Below are positions 1 to 11,500 of a DNA stretch of 64,000 nt, in pieces. Both the position numbers and the translations under genes were made by a program. A model generated the notes under the pieces. The model had not been told where the DNA came from, searched no databases, and saw nothing but the letters and a program-made list of their open reading frames with translations. The stretch spans positions 36,548,646 through 36,612,645 of the forward strand of contig NC_057925.1 in NCBI RefSeq assembly GCF_018873765.1. Direction: 5' to 3'. Position 1 is the first letter of the stretch, and each line of letters opens with the position of its first letter. This stretch comes from Telopea speciosissima (taxonomy: Eukaryota; Streptophyta; Magnoliopsida; Proteales; Proteaceae).

Positions 1-2997
1 TACTTTCAAGAGTCATGACGCTTCGAGCCTATAAATATCTGCTTTGAATTCGGTCTTGGATGTTGTGCAACCTATAGTGGGTGATGATATAAATAATATC
101 TTGTGTTTGGTCCCTAGCAGTAAGGAAGTTCATGATGCACTTTTAGAATGGCCCCTCAAGTCCCCTGGGCTGATGGACTACCCCCCTTTATTTCCAAAAA
201 TATTGGGAGGTAGTAAAAGATGATTTGGTGGCTCTAGTTGAGGAGTTCTTTATTACAGGTCATATCCCTAAGGAGTTAAATAAGACTTTTATTTGCCTCA
301 TTCCTAAGGTAAAAGCTCCGAGAGTGCAGACCAATTCCGGCCTATTAGCTTGTGCAACATCGCCTTCAAAGTCATCACCAAGGTTATTCTGATCACCTAG
401 TGGGGTCTTGGACCGCTTGATTTCGCCCTCCCATGCTTTTGTTCCTGGCAGTTAATCTCGATAATATTATGGTGGCGCATGAGTTATTTCACTACATTAA
501 GAAGCAGGAAAAAGGGAAAGAGAAATACCTGGCTCTAAAATTAGACATGAGGAAGGCCTATGACAAAGTTGGAATGGAGTTTCATTGAAGGTATGCTTCT
601 TAAGTTGGGTTTCAAGTAGAAATTGGGTGCAACTTGTTATGACTTGTATCACTTGATTTCTTATAGTCTTCTTGTTAATGGGTGTATTAAGGGGGCTATT
701 TCCCCATCTAGGGGAATCCGCCTGTGGGGATCCAATCTCGCCTTCCATTTTTATTCTCTGTTCTCAAGCTCTTACAACTATTATTAAGAAGGCTGAAATG
801 GAGGGTAATCTCAAAGGGGTGAAAGTTCGTCATAGAGGCGAACCCATCACCCACCTCTTGTTTGTCGATATTGTTTACTTTTGCTAAAGTTGATTTACAG
901 GAGGTTAACTCTCTAAAGGACTGCTTGGATCTCTCTTGTAGTGCTACAGTCAAGCCATTAATTTTCATAAATCCAGCCTTATGTTTAGTCCAAATACTCA
1001 TGAAAGAATAAAGAGATGGTTTGCTAGAATTCTTAAGGTGAAGCATGGCGATGGACCATCAAAGTATTTGGGATTACCTACACACTTTGGGGTAACCAAA
1101 AAAGAGGTCTTTGATGATATCAAGGAAATGACTCTTAGTAAACTCCAAGGCTGGAAAGGGAAGTTATTGTCTCATGTTGGAAAAGAAGTGCTACTTAAAG
1201 CAGCAGTAGCTCCTATGGCAAACTATGCCAGTTCTCACTTCAAGCTTCCTTCGTCCTTTCATGACTCAGTGAAAAAGGCTTCTGCTAGATTATTTTGGGG
1301 TGACTCTGATGAGAAGCAGCGAATTCATTGGATGTCCTGGCAAAGGTTGTGTAGACCTAAATCGAGAGGTGGTTTGGTGCTTCAAGGATTCTAAGCTTCA
1401 GAATCGTGCTTTGCTTGCAAAAGCTGCTTGGAGGTTGTGGTCTTCTCCGGACAGCCATTGGGCGAAGTTTTTGAAATCTATTTACTTTCCTCGTTGTGAC
1501 TTTCTGGAAGCTAAAGAAGGAAATCGCCCTTCTTGGGGTTGGAGGAGTCTTCTTGTAGGCCGTGAGGTTCTCCTAGAAGGTCTGATATGGAGAGTTGGGG
1601 ACGGTTCCAAAATAAAAATTTGGGAAGATAGGTGGGTTCCAACCTTACCAAGTGGCAAGCTTCAATTTCAAAAACCGGAGGATTGCAATTTATTGTATGT
1701 GGCGGATCTTATCGACCATTCAAATAGGAGATGGAACCTTGAGTTATTACAAGTGTGTTGCACCCTTGAGATCTAGTGTAGGTGTCTAAAATTTCTTTGA
1801 GTTACTTTGGTGGAGAAGACAAGAGATTTTGGGGAGCTTCTAGAGATGGTCGATTTTCATCAAGTCGGCTTATAAAATGCTTGCTAGGAAGGAGGAGGAG
1901 AACCTGCTGCGAAGGCTTCCACGCCTAGAAGCCATAAATGGGATCATATCCTGATGTAGTTTGGAATAGAATCTGGTCTATTCAATCCCTTCCTAAAATC
2001 AAAGCTTTTCGTGGCGCTCTTGTAATGAAGCTTTGGCACTGGAGCGGGGCTTCAGTGCTCGTCATGTGAACATCGATCCAAGCTGTTCTAAATGTGGTTT
2101 TCAACCTGAAAATGGTGACCATATTCTCTTCGATTGCCCCTTTGCTCGAAATGTTTGGTTCGGTAGTCCTCTTCAATTCTCTCCTCCCGAAAGGCCGAGC
2201 TTGGTGGATTGGATTTATAGCTGGAATGTTTGGTTCAAGCAAGATAAAAGATGGCTCGAGAAGCTATCTCTAGAGCTTCTTTCATTTGTTGGTACCTTTG
2301 GCGTGCCGAAATGAGCAGTGTTTAATGGCAAGACTTGGGATCCATCGGATGTGCTTCAAATACGACAAAGCTTTCGTGGAGTTTTCTAATGCTGTCCGAT
2401 TTTCGGGGTGCTTCAAACTCCTCTTGGTTGGCTTGGGGAACGATAGTTCTCATCGATGTTCTTTTGGACTCCCGCCAATGGGCTCAAGTTAAAGCAAAGC
2501 GTGATGCGGCTCTTCACCTTTGAGACAAGTAGGGGAGGACGGGAATTATTTTTAGAGACCATTCGTGCTTTGGTTAAGGCTCGTTCCATCCCTATTGTTC
2601 TTGGTTCGATCATCCAGGGAGAAGCTGTGGCGATTCGTGATGCTCTACTTTTGGCTTTAGAGTCAGGATATGATAATCTTGTGGTGGAATCGGATAGCTT
2701 GGATGCTATTCTTTTTGTTGAGGGGTCAAAGTCCCCAGGGTGGGAAGTGGAGGACTTAGTAGTGGACGTGACTACGCTAAGGACTTCTTTTTCCTCTGTT
2801 ATCTTCTCTTTTGTTCCTAGGGCTATGAAGCGTGTCTCGGATGCTCTAGCAAGGAAGGCGCTGTCTATTGGGTACATGGCAGTTGGCCAAACTCCATTCG
2901 GTGGCCAGGACCTTTGTGTGATTGATGCCACTGGTTGTACTCACCCCTCTCATCAATAAATTTCCCGTTTACCAAAAAAAAAAAAAAAAAAAAAAAA
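1..2997 (+). mobile_element. Degenerate LINE (non-LTR retrotransposon), 3' part
   Basis: Broken frames read in order as the plant LINE second ORF. A reverse-transcriptase core lies at about 500-890 (LDMRKAYDKV near 540, then NGCIKGAISPSRG near 680). The catalytic FADD region at about 860 is damaged. The RT thumb region is at 981-1394 (KYLGLP, LQGWKGKLLS), a zf-RVT zinc-binding region at about 2033-2160 (CSKCGF...H...C...W) and an RNase H domain at about 2590-2880 (EAVAIRDALL, VVESDS, ALARKA). It ends in a run of 24 A at 2974-2997, the expected LINE tail, which fixes the plus orientation. Many frameshifts and stops make it inactive. The 5' end lies outside the window. Confidence 0.9.
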
Positions 2998-3429
2998 GTT
3001 TTTGGAGGTTAGATTAAGGAATAGAGGAATAACTTGCACTCCCAAGTTCGGGCTTCCAACTTCTTATGGGATAGCAAACCTGAAGTATGAAACCTTTCAT
3101 TCTTTTTACCATTGTGATCTCAAGTACCACTCCTCCCATCCTTGGTTTTTTCTTTTTGGAAGTCTTGTTAGTTGTTACAGTCTATTAAGATTCAAGCAGC
3201 AGAAACTTGTACATGCCTGAAAGTATTGTACTATGGTGCATCCTTGTGAACTAGAGTTGTCTGAAGTTTAAATTATTGGCAGTGCTTGAGAATAGATATA
3301 CTTCAGTAAATTTAAGTTAATGCTTTGGACTATGAGCTAATGTTGTCAAGGCTAATGCAATGGTTTGCACACTGGAGTATCTATTTATTTTTACCAAAAT
3401 TTGTTAACTTGGAAATGAGGGACATGCAG

Positions 3430-3556
3430 CTTTTGGATAATTGGCTACATTGTTGAACTCACGATAGATCCTTTTGGAAACTACCTAGTCCAGAAGCTGC
3501 TCGAAGTGTGTGATGATGACCAGAGAATGCAGATCAGAGAATTCACTAGATCTTGA
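3430..3556 (+). pseudogene. Single Pumilio (PUF) repeat exon remnant
   Basis: After a possible splice acceptor AG at 3428-3429, one frame reads FWIIGYIVELTIDPFGNYLV and then QKLLEVCDDDQRMQI before a TGA at 3554. DPFGNYLVQKLLE is the signature of a PUF-family RNA-binding repeat, and VELTIDPFGNYLVQ closely resembles plant APUM proteins. No other repeats of the usual eight were found nearby, so this is an isolated exon relic rather than a gene. The identification rests on motif recognition only. Confidence 0.6.
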
Positions 3557-4098
3557 ATTCTTGATTACTTCCTCCTTTCCAATTAATTTATCTCACTAAA
3601 AACCCACAAAGCACAATGCCCAGAAACATAGGAAGTAGTGAGAAGGAACTACATAAACCCAGACATTTGCTAAAAAGGATCAAAACATCTTTTTAAACAA
3701 TTTAAACCCAATAAAAAAAAACAAGTAAAGAAGATACATCACGAGCAGAGTAGAGACAATCCATATACTCCCAGAGTAGAGATAATCCATACATTCCCCT
3801 CCATTAAAACACCTCTGTTGATGCTACCTACCAACTAATAATTCAAAGGTAGTCCTCTCTATCTCTCTCTCTCAAATGGACCACATATTCTTTACATAAC
3901 AACACATCTGTTTGTGTTTTCATCATTAAACAAATGAGTTGCAGAGTGGGAAGAACCACTGTTGTCTGGCTGGGGGCTTAGGTAAGAGCTTCAGTTTCAG
4001 TGGCCAACTTCAAATTCCACTAAATCCCTTCCTGCATTTCATTAGACTTTACACCCAATTAGACAATATCTAAACTCTAATAATTTCATGATATGAAT

Positions 4099-4102
<4 letters not shown>

Positions 4103-4164
<62 letters not shown>
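4103..4164. repeat. Compound (AT)14(GT)17 microsatellite
   Basis: An uninterrupted AT dinucleotide run at 4103-4130 is followed directly by a GT run at 4131-4164. It lies just downstream of the FAR1-related remnant. Confidence 0.97.
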
Positions 4165-4166
<2 letters not shown>

Positions 4167-4181
4167 CATTCTAAAGAAAAC

Positions 4182-4944
4182 TTACAATAAATCTACCAAA
4201 CTTTCTGTGCCATTTCCTTCATCGCTTTGAGTATGGTGGGGCACTGATGTTGAGCCTTGAGAGGAGTATAAACTTGATTGTGAATAACCAATATGTCCCT
4301 GCACAACCACAATAATGCAATTAAGATGGGAGGGATAGAAACATGTATAAAGAAATGTAAAATTTTTACATAAAATATACCATTAATGGTGTCGTAAAGG
4401 AAGATGTGTTCTTCACACCATGCCATATATAAGATGAAGCCATTTGTACTGGATAGGAGGTTGCATTTGGTTGACTTGGATGAGCACCATGGGATTGGGA
4501 ATGACCTCCAGTGTTCGCCTTTTTCTTCTGCATTTCAACCCTAGACTTCATTCTTTTTCCACAGTGGCTTTTCTCTTTCTTCTTTAGCCCTTTGTTCTGT
4601 AATTGCACAATGGGACTCTCACTACTGTCATCTGGATCCTCCTCATTGCATTGTAGATTTTGAAGTTGTTTACTTAACTCATGGGCATTTTTGTGAGCCA
4701 AAGTGTATCCCTCATCTGAAGTTGATGCTTGTGAAACTAGTTTAACATACAAAGGTCAAAGAACATTGTAGCGCTGTGTATAATCCAACTTCACATTTTC
4801 CTTAACTATTTTTCCTTGAATGTCTTCCACCTCAATATTCCTCACTATCCTAGTCCATCTCCTCAGAATATATGATTCGGGAATTTTCTTGATAGCTAGT
4901 ACATCTAAAATTTTGAGAGCATGGGAACAAAGAACACCTGAACC
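4182..4944 (-). pseudogene. FAR1/FHY3-related (FRS) C-terminal remnant
   Basis: Read on the minus strand from a possible acceptor at 4946-4945, the frame begins with the end of a SWIM zinc finger (GVLCSHALKILDVL) and the motif IPESYILRRWT. Both are hallmarks of FAR1-related proteins, which derive from Mutator-like transposases. It continues through RYNVL, a TGA stop where the family normally has Cys, then KLVSQAS and a basic GKRMKSRVEMQKKK segment. A second exon-like stretch at 4298-4182 follows an AG and reads GHIGYSQSSLYSSQGSTS to a TAA. The N-terminal DNA-binding and transposase-like domains are absent. It is either a truncated pseudogene or debris of a Mutator transposase. Confidence 0.65.
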
Positions 4945-5040
4945 CTAAAAATCCAATATTAATTGATCGGATCAAATCTGATTTCCCGAACCATGGCCGT
5001 GCATTACATGTTTTTCAGATTTGGGAAATAGGAAAAGGAA

Positions 5041-5109
5041 GCATTTCAAAGTACAAAAACATGAAAAAAAAATAAAAGCATAGACAAGAAACCCTTTAAG
5101 GACGAAAAT
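5041..5109. repeat. Direct repeat, copy 1 (~69 bp)
   Basis: Starts gcatttcaaagtac and ends just before a purine-rich stretch. It recurs nearly unchanged at 5352-5421, about 310 bp away. It may be a local duplication upstream of the FAR1-related remnant. Confidence 0.8.
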
Positions 5110-5351
5110 CTTAGGAAAAAAACAGTATATGAAGAGGGAGAATAAATAAATTAACCAAAAGAATATGAAGCATGAAACACTCCACTCAAAATTCAACGTT
5201 CAACAATAAATTTTCAATGTTCAACATTGAACTCACATTTCTCAATTACATAGATTCTGTAACTATAAGTTTGCTGGTTGTTGCATAATACAGAATACGG
5301 GTTGCAATGCAAGTTCATATATAAGACATACTATCATGCATTAAACACTCT

Positions 5352-5421
5352 GCATTTCAAAGTACAGAAAAATGAAAAAAAAATTAAAAGCATAGACAAG
5401 AAATCCTTTAAGGATGAAAAT
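5352..5421. repeat. Direct repeat, copy 2 (~70 bp)
   Basis: Matches 5041-5109 with a few substitutions and one extra base. Confidence 0.8.
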
Positions 5422-5450
5422 GAGAGAGAGAGAGAGAGAACGAAAATGGG

Positions 5451-5720
5451 AGAGAAGGACCAGTGTACCTGCTCCTGTCTTCGCCGCTTCTCACCATCGC
5501 CGGATTCCTACGCCAAGAACCGAAATGGTGAGGTGAGGGTGAGGGTTTTGAAATTTTGGGTTCAGAATCCATATCGCAAAGGAGGTTAGGGGAAGAGAAG
5601 GACGAGTGTACCTGCTCTTGTCTTCGCCACCTCTCTCCGTCGCCGGATCCCTTGCGCCAAGAACCGAAATGGTGAGGTGGGGATGAGGGTTTTGAAATTT
5701 AGGACAGATCGCAAAGGAGG
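5451..5720. repeat. Tandem duplication, two ~130-bp units
   Basis: Unit 1 (5451-5587) and unit 2 (5594-5720) both run from agagaaggac through a shared core (ccaagaaccgaaatggtgag) to gcaaaggagg, offset by 143 bp. Both units contain readable frames but no recognisable protein. The composition suggests a leader or UTR of a lost gene. Confidence 0.85.
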
Positions 5721-6417
5721 GAAAGAGAAGGACGAATGTGAGGGTTTTGTTTTAAGAGAAGATGAGTTTTGAAAATTTTCGGGTCGGGTCGTCAACAGAG
5801 AGGATTAATAGAAGGAAGAATGGATTAAATGAGTTCTTATCATTTAACATTGTTGGATTCACTTTATGCCACTTGTCAGCATCTTAGGGGGGGTGCTGCA
5901 CCATGCAGCTCCCACCACGGCTGGACAGGAGTTGAATCCCTTCTTTATGCTCTGGATGATCAGTTCTTGATCTTTCCTTCGAAGGTACGCCCAGAGCATG
6001 GAGCTCGTGTAGCTCCTGTTCAGTTGATACTGGTTTCTTCTCACCAACCTCTAGCTGGTTTCAGAAGAATTTTTCCCTAGAAGTGCTTTCTTTCTTTTGT
6101 CCATTATTGAAGATTTGGTGAAGATAAGAAGATGATTGTTTGAATCTATGCTCGTCGGAATCGCTACATCAGTCGAAGCTACTCAGACTTGGGATTCGAT
6201 GGAGGTCTCGACAATAGCTTCAGGGATCCTCTATCCCAAGAAAATTCGCAAGAAATTTGTAGCTTTGTGTTCTCATCTCAAGACTCGTCTCCTTGGTCTT
6301 TCGATTCAGATGTTTACCCATTTGGTCGTTGGGTTCCAACAGCCTTGCGTGTCTCAGGTAGGTTTAGCCATGACAACAGTACTAATCTTGAGCCATTCTC
6401 CACTTCCCTCACAAAAA

Positions 6418-7050
6418 ATCCTGATCTTGAAGGGCTTGAATTAGCAGGTATGGGCCTTGGAGGAAGATTGTCTGATGCTATAGGCTAACTTGGTGCTAGA
6501 TTATCACATCTTGAACTACAAGAAAATCGAATTTTTGGGCCGATCCCTTCAAATAATGCAAACCTCAAAAATCTCACAACTGTTGAACTTGTCAAGCAAC
6601 CTTTTAAATGGAACGATTCCAGCAGAGATTGATGGTTTCAACATGCTACAAGAACTTATGTTGTCTAACAACTCACTAACAGGTCCAATTCCAGCTACAC
6701 TGGGACATATTACTTCATTGGGTCTACTTGACTTGTCAAATAACAATTTAATCGGAGAGATTCCACCAAGTCTAGGGAATCTTAGTGAATTAACTTATTT
6801 GTACCTCAACAAAAATCTGCTTTCAGGAGCCATACCTCCAGAGATACGTCACTGCAAGGACTTGTACAGGCTAGATTTGTCTCATAATAGATTAAAAGGG
6901 AGGATCCCTGGAGAATTATTATCTGGTCTTAGTGAGATCAGAATGTTTTTGAATCTTTCTCATAATTTTCTTGATGGGAATTTGCCTCTTGAAATTAGCA
7001 AGATGGAATCAGTTCAAGAGATTGATCTCATCTCTGATCCTTCAACCCAT
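6418..7050 (+). pseudogene. LRR receptor-like kinase ectodomain remnant
   Basis: The stretch reads as consecutive plant-type leucine-rich repeats (LxxLxLxxNxLxGxIP): LSSNLLNGTIP, LSNNSLTGPIP, LSNNNLIGEIPP, LNKNLLSGAIPP and LSHNRLKGRIPG, ending at LEISKMESVQEIDL. There is a TAG stop near 6485 and a frame change near 6585. Further leucine-rich repeats, the membrane helix and the kinase domain are all missing, and after about 7050 the sequence is unrelated. The pattern resembles subfamily XII LRR kinases of the At2g24130 type. The stretch at 6130-6417 is open in places but not recognisable. Confidence 0.8.
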
Positions 7051-7059
7051 TGGAACCCA

Positions 7060-7740
7060 TCTCAATCTCAATCTCAATCTCATGGAGTGGGACAAACAGT
7101 GGACCATTACTAAGAAGATAATTGATCCAATATGTCCTAGGCATATTGCAGTAGTTGAAGAACATCGTGTGACGTTGATTTGGGAACTCTAGTTCTCTTC
7201 ATTTTTATTGCTTAGAGTTGATTTGGGAGAGAAGATAGGTGATGAGAGAATTCCTTCACCCATTTGTTAAAAAATGTAATAAAAATTATTTACATATCGG
7301 TAGTTACCAAACTTATTTTTCAATCTAGAATCTATTATGTTTGGTAGCTACCAAATAGTTTTTCATTTTTAATCAAAATGGTTTTTAGTAATGATTTTTT
7401 TTTTTAAATAAGCCAAAATGAAAATGAAAAATGATACCAAAGAGAGCCTAAGTTTATTTGACAATGATTTTTGAGATGATTTTATATGAAACATTGCACA
7501 AACTAATGGGTCGAAAATCTTCCACCTTGTTTGCCCCTTCAATTTTGAGATAAATGTTAAAAGTGTGTGGTTTATTGAGGGGGAATGGCAAGGTTGGAGA
7601 AGAAATTATGTCATTTTTTATTTCCCACACATGTTAATGCCCCTTTGTTTGTTCTCATTGACCCTGCGCTTGTTCAGGGGCTACACGACCGGCAGCGCTC
7701 TCTTGCTATTTTTCTGCTATTTTTCGCCCTTCTTTTTTAA
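7060..7740. other. Intergenic; possible small MITE
   Basis: No gene was recognised. An AT-rich stretch at about 7260-7450 contains the palindrome tttggtagctaccaaa and ends in ataccaaagagagcc, reminiscent of short hAT-type MITEs. No target duplication could be paired. Confidence 0.25.
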
Positions 7741-7742
7741 CG

Positions 7743-8501
7743 TTTGAAAAGGACAAAAACACAAGACTGGACCGGACTCCGCAGTCCTCACGAGCTTCGC
7801 AGTCTTTCGTTCCTAGCAGAGCCACTGTCGTCTTTACCAAGAGCGGTAGCAGGAGTCACCATAGTCTTCCCCGAGAGCGGTAGCAGGAGACACCGTCATC
7901 TTTCCTCTGGTATGTACACACCTCTGCTTCTCTCTCTCCCAGTTCTCTACATTGAGTTTGGGTCTCAAACCCTAACTCGTCTGATCCGCAATGGTCTCCA
8001 CGTCACTTATCCACGGCCCGGTAAGATTTCTTCTCCCTCTCCGGTAAGATTTCACATTGGAGGGAAGCCGGTCCTTTACATCGTTTTGAGCCCTAAAATC
8101 CTTGAGGTTTTCCTTGGAACAATGTGTTAGTCTTCTAAACCTGTATTCTTATGGGTCATTCTACGCACATTGGCTCATGCGGTTGCCCACGGTGTTTCTC
8201 ACCCTCTTCTCTGTTTAATCGCCTTCCCACCCCCTTGTTTCTCCCACGAGATTAATGCTAATTATCATTATTTCTTCAATTCCTTTCATCATTTCAGGAT
8301 TTGTTTCCAAGTAAATCAGAACTTCTTGTTGGGTTTGGGTTATTCGTTTCAATGAATGGTTACAATAGGGAGCTTCCTTCTATCGTTCGGTAGATTGCAT
8401 TAAATAGATCTGTGGATGAGGCACTTTGGTCAGCCATTGGGTTTTTCTCCTTGTAATATCTTATATCATTCATTATCTTCACCACGGACTAGGTGAGAGA
8501 A
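7743..8501 (+). promoter_or_regulatory. Probable 5' leader and promoter region of PFD6
   Basis: The region is pyrimidine-rich and untranslated-like. It contains a two-copy ~34-bp tandem (agagcggtagcaggag at about 7840 and 7874) and a possible leader donor, ctctg/gtatgt, near 7910. No conserved coding sequence was seen. The transcription start cannot be placed from sequence alone. Confidence 0.35.
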
Positions 8502-11500
8502 ATGGCGTCTTCGTCTTCTTCGGCTCTTCGAGAACTACAGCACGAGCTGGAGACAAAAGCCAACGATCTCAGTAAGCTCCAAAAAGGTGAGTTCTTTGTC
8601 TTCCTCTCCTCCTCCTTCGTTTAAGTTACTTTCTATACATCTCGAAACTCTAACCCTAGTTTCCCCCTTATTTTTCTTCCACTTTTGGTAGTTTGACAAC
8701 TTCATAAATTCATTCTCATTTTAGATATTGCGAAGAACCATCAAGTGAGAACGAAGTACACCATCCAGCTCGGGGAAAATGAACTTGTTCTCAAAGTTAG
8801 TTTGATTTCCTTTTCAACTTCCCCTTTTTCTTTTCCACTTTATTCTCTTTTCCTCTGATTATTTATTTATTTCGGTCTATAGGAGTTGGATCTGTTGGAT
8901 GAGAATGCTAATGTGTTCAAGTTGATGGGTCCAGTCTTAGTGAAGCAAGACTTGGCTGAGGCAAATGCTAATGTTCGCAAGCGGATTGACTATATCTCCG
9001 CTGAATTGTATGGTGAATTTGTTTTAGGTTTTCATTTTTCATTTCCTTGATTATAACCAGTTCACAGGGGATTCTATTCTTCTTGTGTTTGAATTCTGAC
9101 AGGAAACGTCTAGATGGTAACCTTCAAGATCTGGAACAGAAACAGAACAGCAAGAAGGATGCAGTAAGTACTTTACCTCACCATTAAAATGGTGCTATGG
9201 AATACTTTTTTGTTACTAAAATGTCAATGCCTTTCTTCTTCACCATAACTGGTTATGATTACTCTCAGTTAGTCATATTCCTTAGTGAAATCCATCTAAT
9301 CTTCCGATTCTGTATCTTGGTTCATTGATTAGTTATGTAATTGATAATGTTTCATGGATATTTTAATTTTTTCGAATGGGGATCAAACAATTCCATTGAA
9401 AGGGCAAAGCCCCTAGAAGGCAAGGACAAAAACCTAAACTGAGACAAGCTTAGTGGCATTTGATGTTTTGAAAGGACATAAACCTAACCTTGGACAAGCT
9501 TTGAGGAATTGATGTTTTTGCTCATTTTCTTTTGTCAATCAAACTATATGCCTCCATTTGATAGTCACTTTACCATTGTGCAACATAACCTAACAGGACA
9601 AAATGCAAGACTTTAAACTTGATAAGATATCCATGATTTGATCGTCACTGTTGTTTATTGGCTGTTCTATTAGGACATTCTAGATACTGTGCTTTTAAAA
9701 ATGTAACTCTAGCTACTATGTTTTTTAAGGGAGAAAATGTAATGTGCATATGGGAGAAGTCAAATTTCCATATTGTTTGACATTGCATGGTTTTTCTGAT
9801 TGATTGCGTGTTTTCTTAAGTTTATTCAGGTTATTAGTATGAGGCCATATTGTAAAGATGCTTCGGTGATGATGGCACAAGTGTTAATATGATAAAGTGG
9901 TTTCAAATTGCTGACATTCTTCCAGTTTTCCACAACTGAGATGGTTAAGTTACAGAAACTGATGCCATCTCAGGGTTGGGAAACCCTAAATTTGGGTCAC
10001 TATCGGCCCATCCATGTGTGTACTAATCAAAGTTTAAAATACAATGGCTATATTGTTAATAAAATGAAGTTTGCATAGGGGTGATGTAAACTGGCTGTCT
10101 AAAACCAGCCACAGGTGTAGGGATTCTTCCCTGCACCAGCGTAAGTAACCATCGGGTAGGTGTAGGGGAATTCCCTACACCAGCAGCAGTCGTGGGGTTG
10201 TTAGGATTTAAATTAGTCTTTGTTTTCACTATTATTTATTTGGTTGTAATTCTAAATTAGGATTCCTAGTGCAAGTTTGAATCCTAATTAGAAGTACTAG
10301 TTAGCATTCCTATATTTATTTTGAGTCCTAGTCATGTTATGAGTCATAGTTAGAATCTACTTTCTGTCCAGCCTTGAAGGCTATATAATGTAAGAGCTCA
10401 ATTGACCCCCCCTCCCCGATTTATGAATAAGAAAATTTGCTTTTATGCATCCACTGTCCTGAGATAGGCTGTGAAGGTGAGGCTGAGATAGCCTTCACTG
10501 TCTCTCTCCTTTGAATACACTTAAGCTTGTTTAAATTCTGCTATAGCCAAGCATTGAAGCCTTCAAGTACAGTTGCTGGAATTTATTGCAAGTCCCTGGA
10601 TCCTTCATTCAGCAAGTAAGTAAACATCCCAAATCCCAAACCCTAACATCCCTCCATCTCCAATCATCACTTCCATAAGCTAAAACCTGCCCAGCCTGAA
10701 TCCACTATCAGAAACAGTCCAAACTTGGATCGAAGCTCCCTCTCACTGTTTGGGAAACTCGATCCAAGCCCCTGCCCACAATACCCATTATAAACCCTAG
10801 ATTCTTACATTATTCTCCTTTTCAAAAACCCGAAACCTTAACCCTAATTTCACTATTTACCAAATTCTACCCTAGCCAATCCCATTAAACCCTAGCAGAT
10901 CCTGGTTCTGGTTCTAGTTGGCTTTATCCCCATCTAGGATTACATTATTTGGATCAGAGCGAAGCTATGGGTTCTCCAAAATAAAGTGATCCAATCACTC
11001 TACAGCAACTGGCTGAGATAGTCAAGGTTTTATCTGAAGATGTGAAGACCATCAAGCAACAGGTTGATGTACTGTCACAACAAGGTCCTACTGTACCTTC
11101 ACAACAAATACCACAAATTGAAGCTGCTGCTTCATACACTAAAAACCGACATCCAGTAGGTTACCACAGAGGGTTCCCACACAACAGACACAGGATCAAC
11201 AACAATTCTGCCTATGAAGAGGATGAAGATCATGATGGAAATCAGCATTACCGTGATGATAAGCATAAGGTAAAACTGGATCTAAAGGAATATAATAGGA
11301 AACATGACCCTATTGCATTCCATGGCTGGTTAAGTGCTCTAGATGGCTACTTCACGTGGTTTTGGTTGTCTGAAGATCGAAAGATGCAGCTGGGCCACTA
11401 CTAAGTTAACTGGAGGAGCAAGAGATTGGTGGCATACACATGAAGACAGGTTGATCCGTCGTCACGTGGAATCAGTTACTTGGGCATGTATGAAAGAGAT

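Noticed and set aside
5278..5589. 103-aa plus-strand frame
   Set aside because: It spans the local direct repeat and a GA-rich microsatellite and has no domain.
10949..10960. Possible tRNA gene fragment
   Set aside because: Only a short tRNA-complementary primer-binding site is present next to an LTR, and no cloverleaf can be formed.
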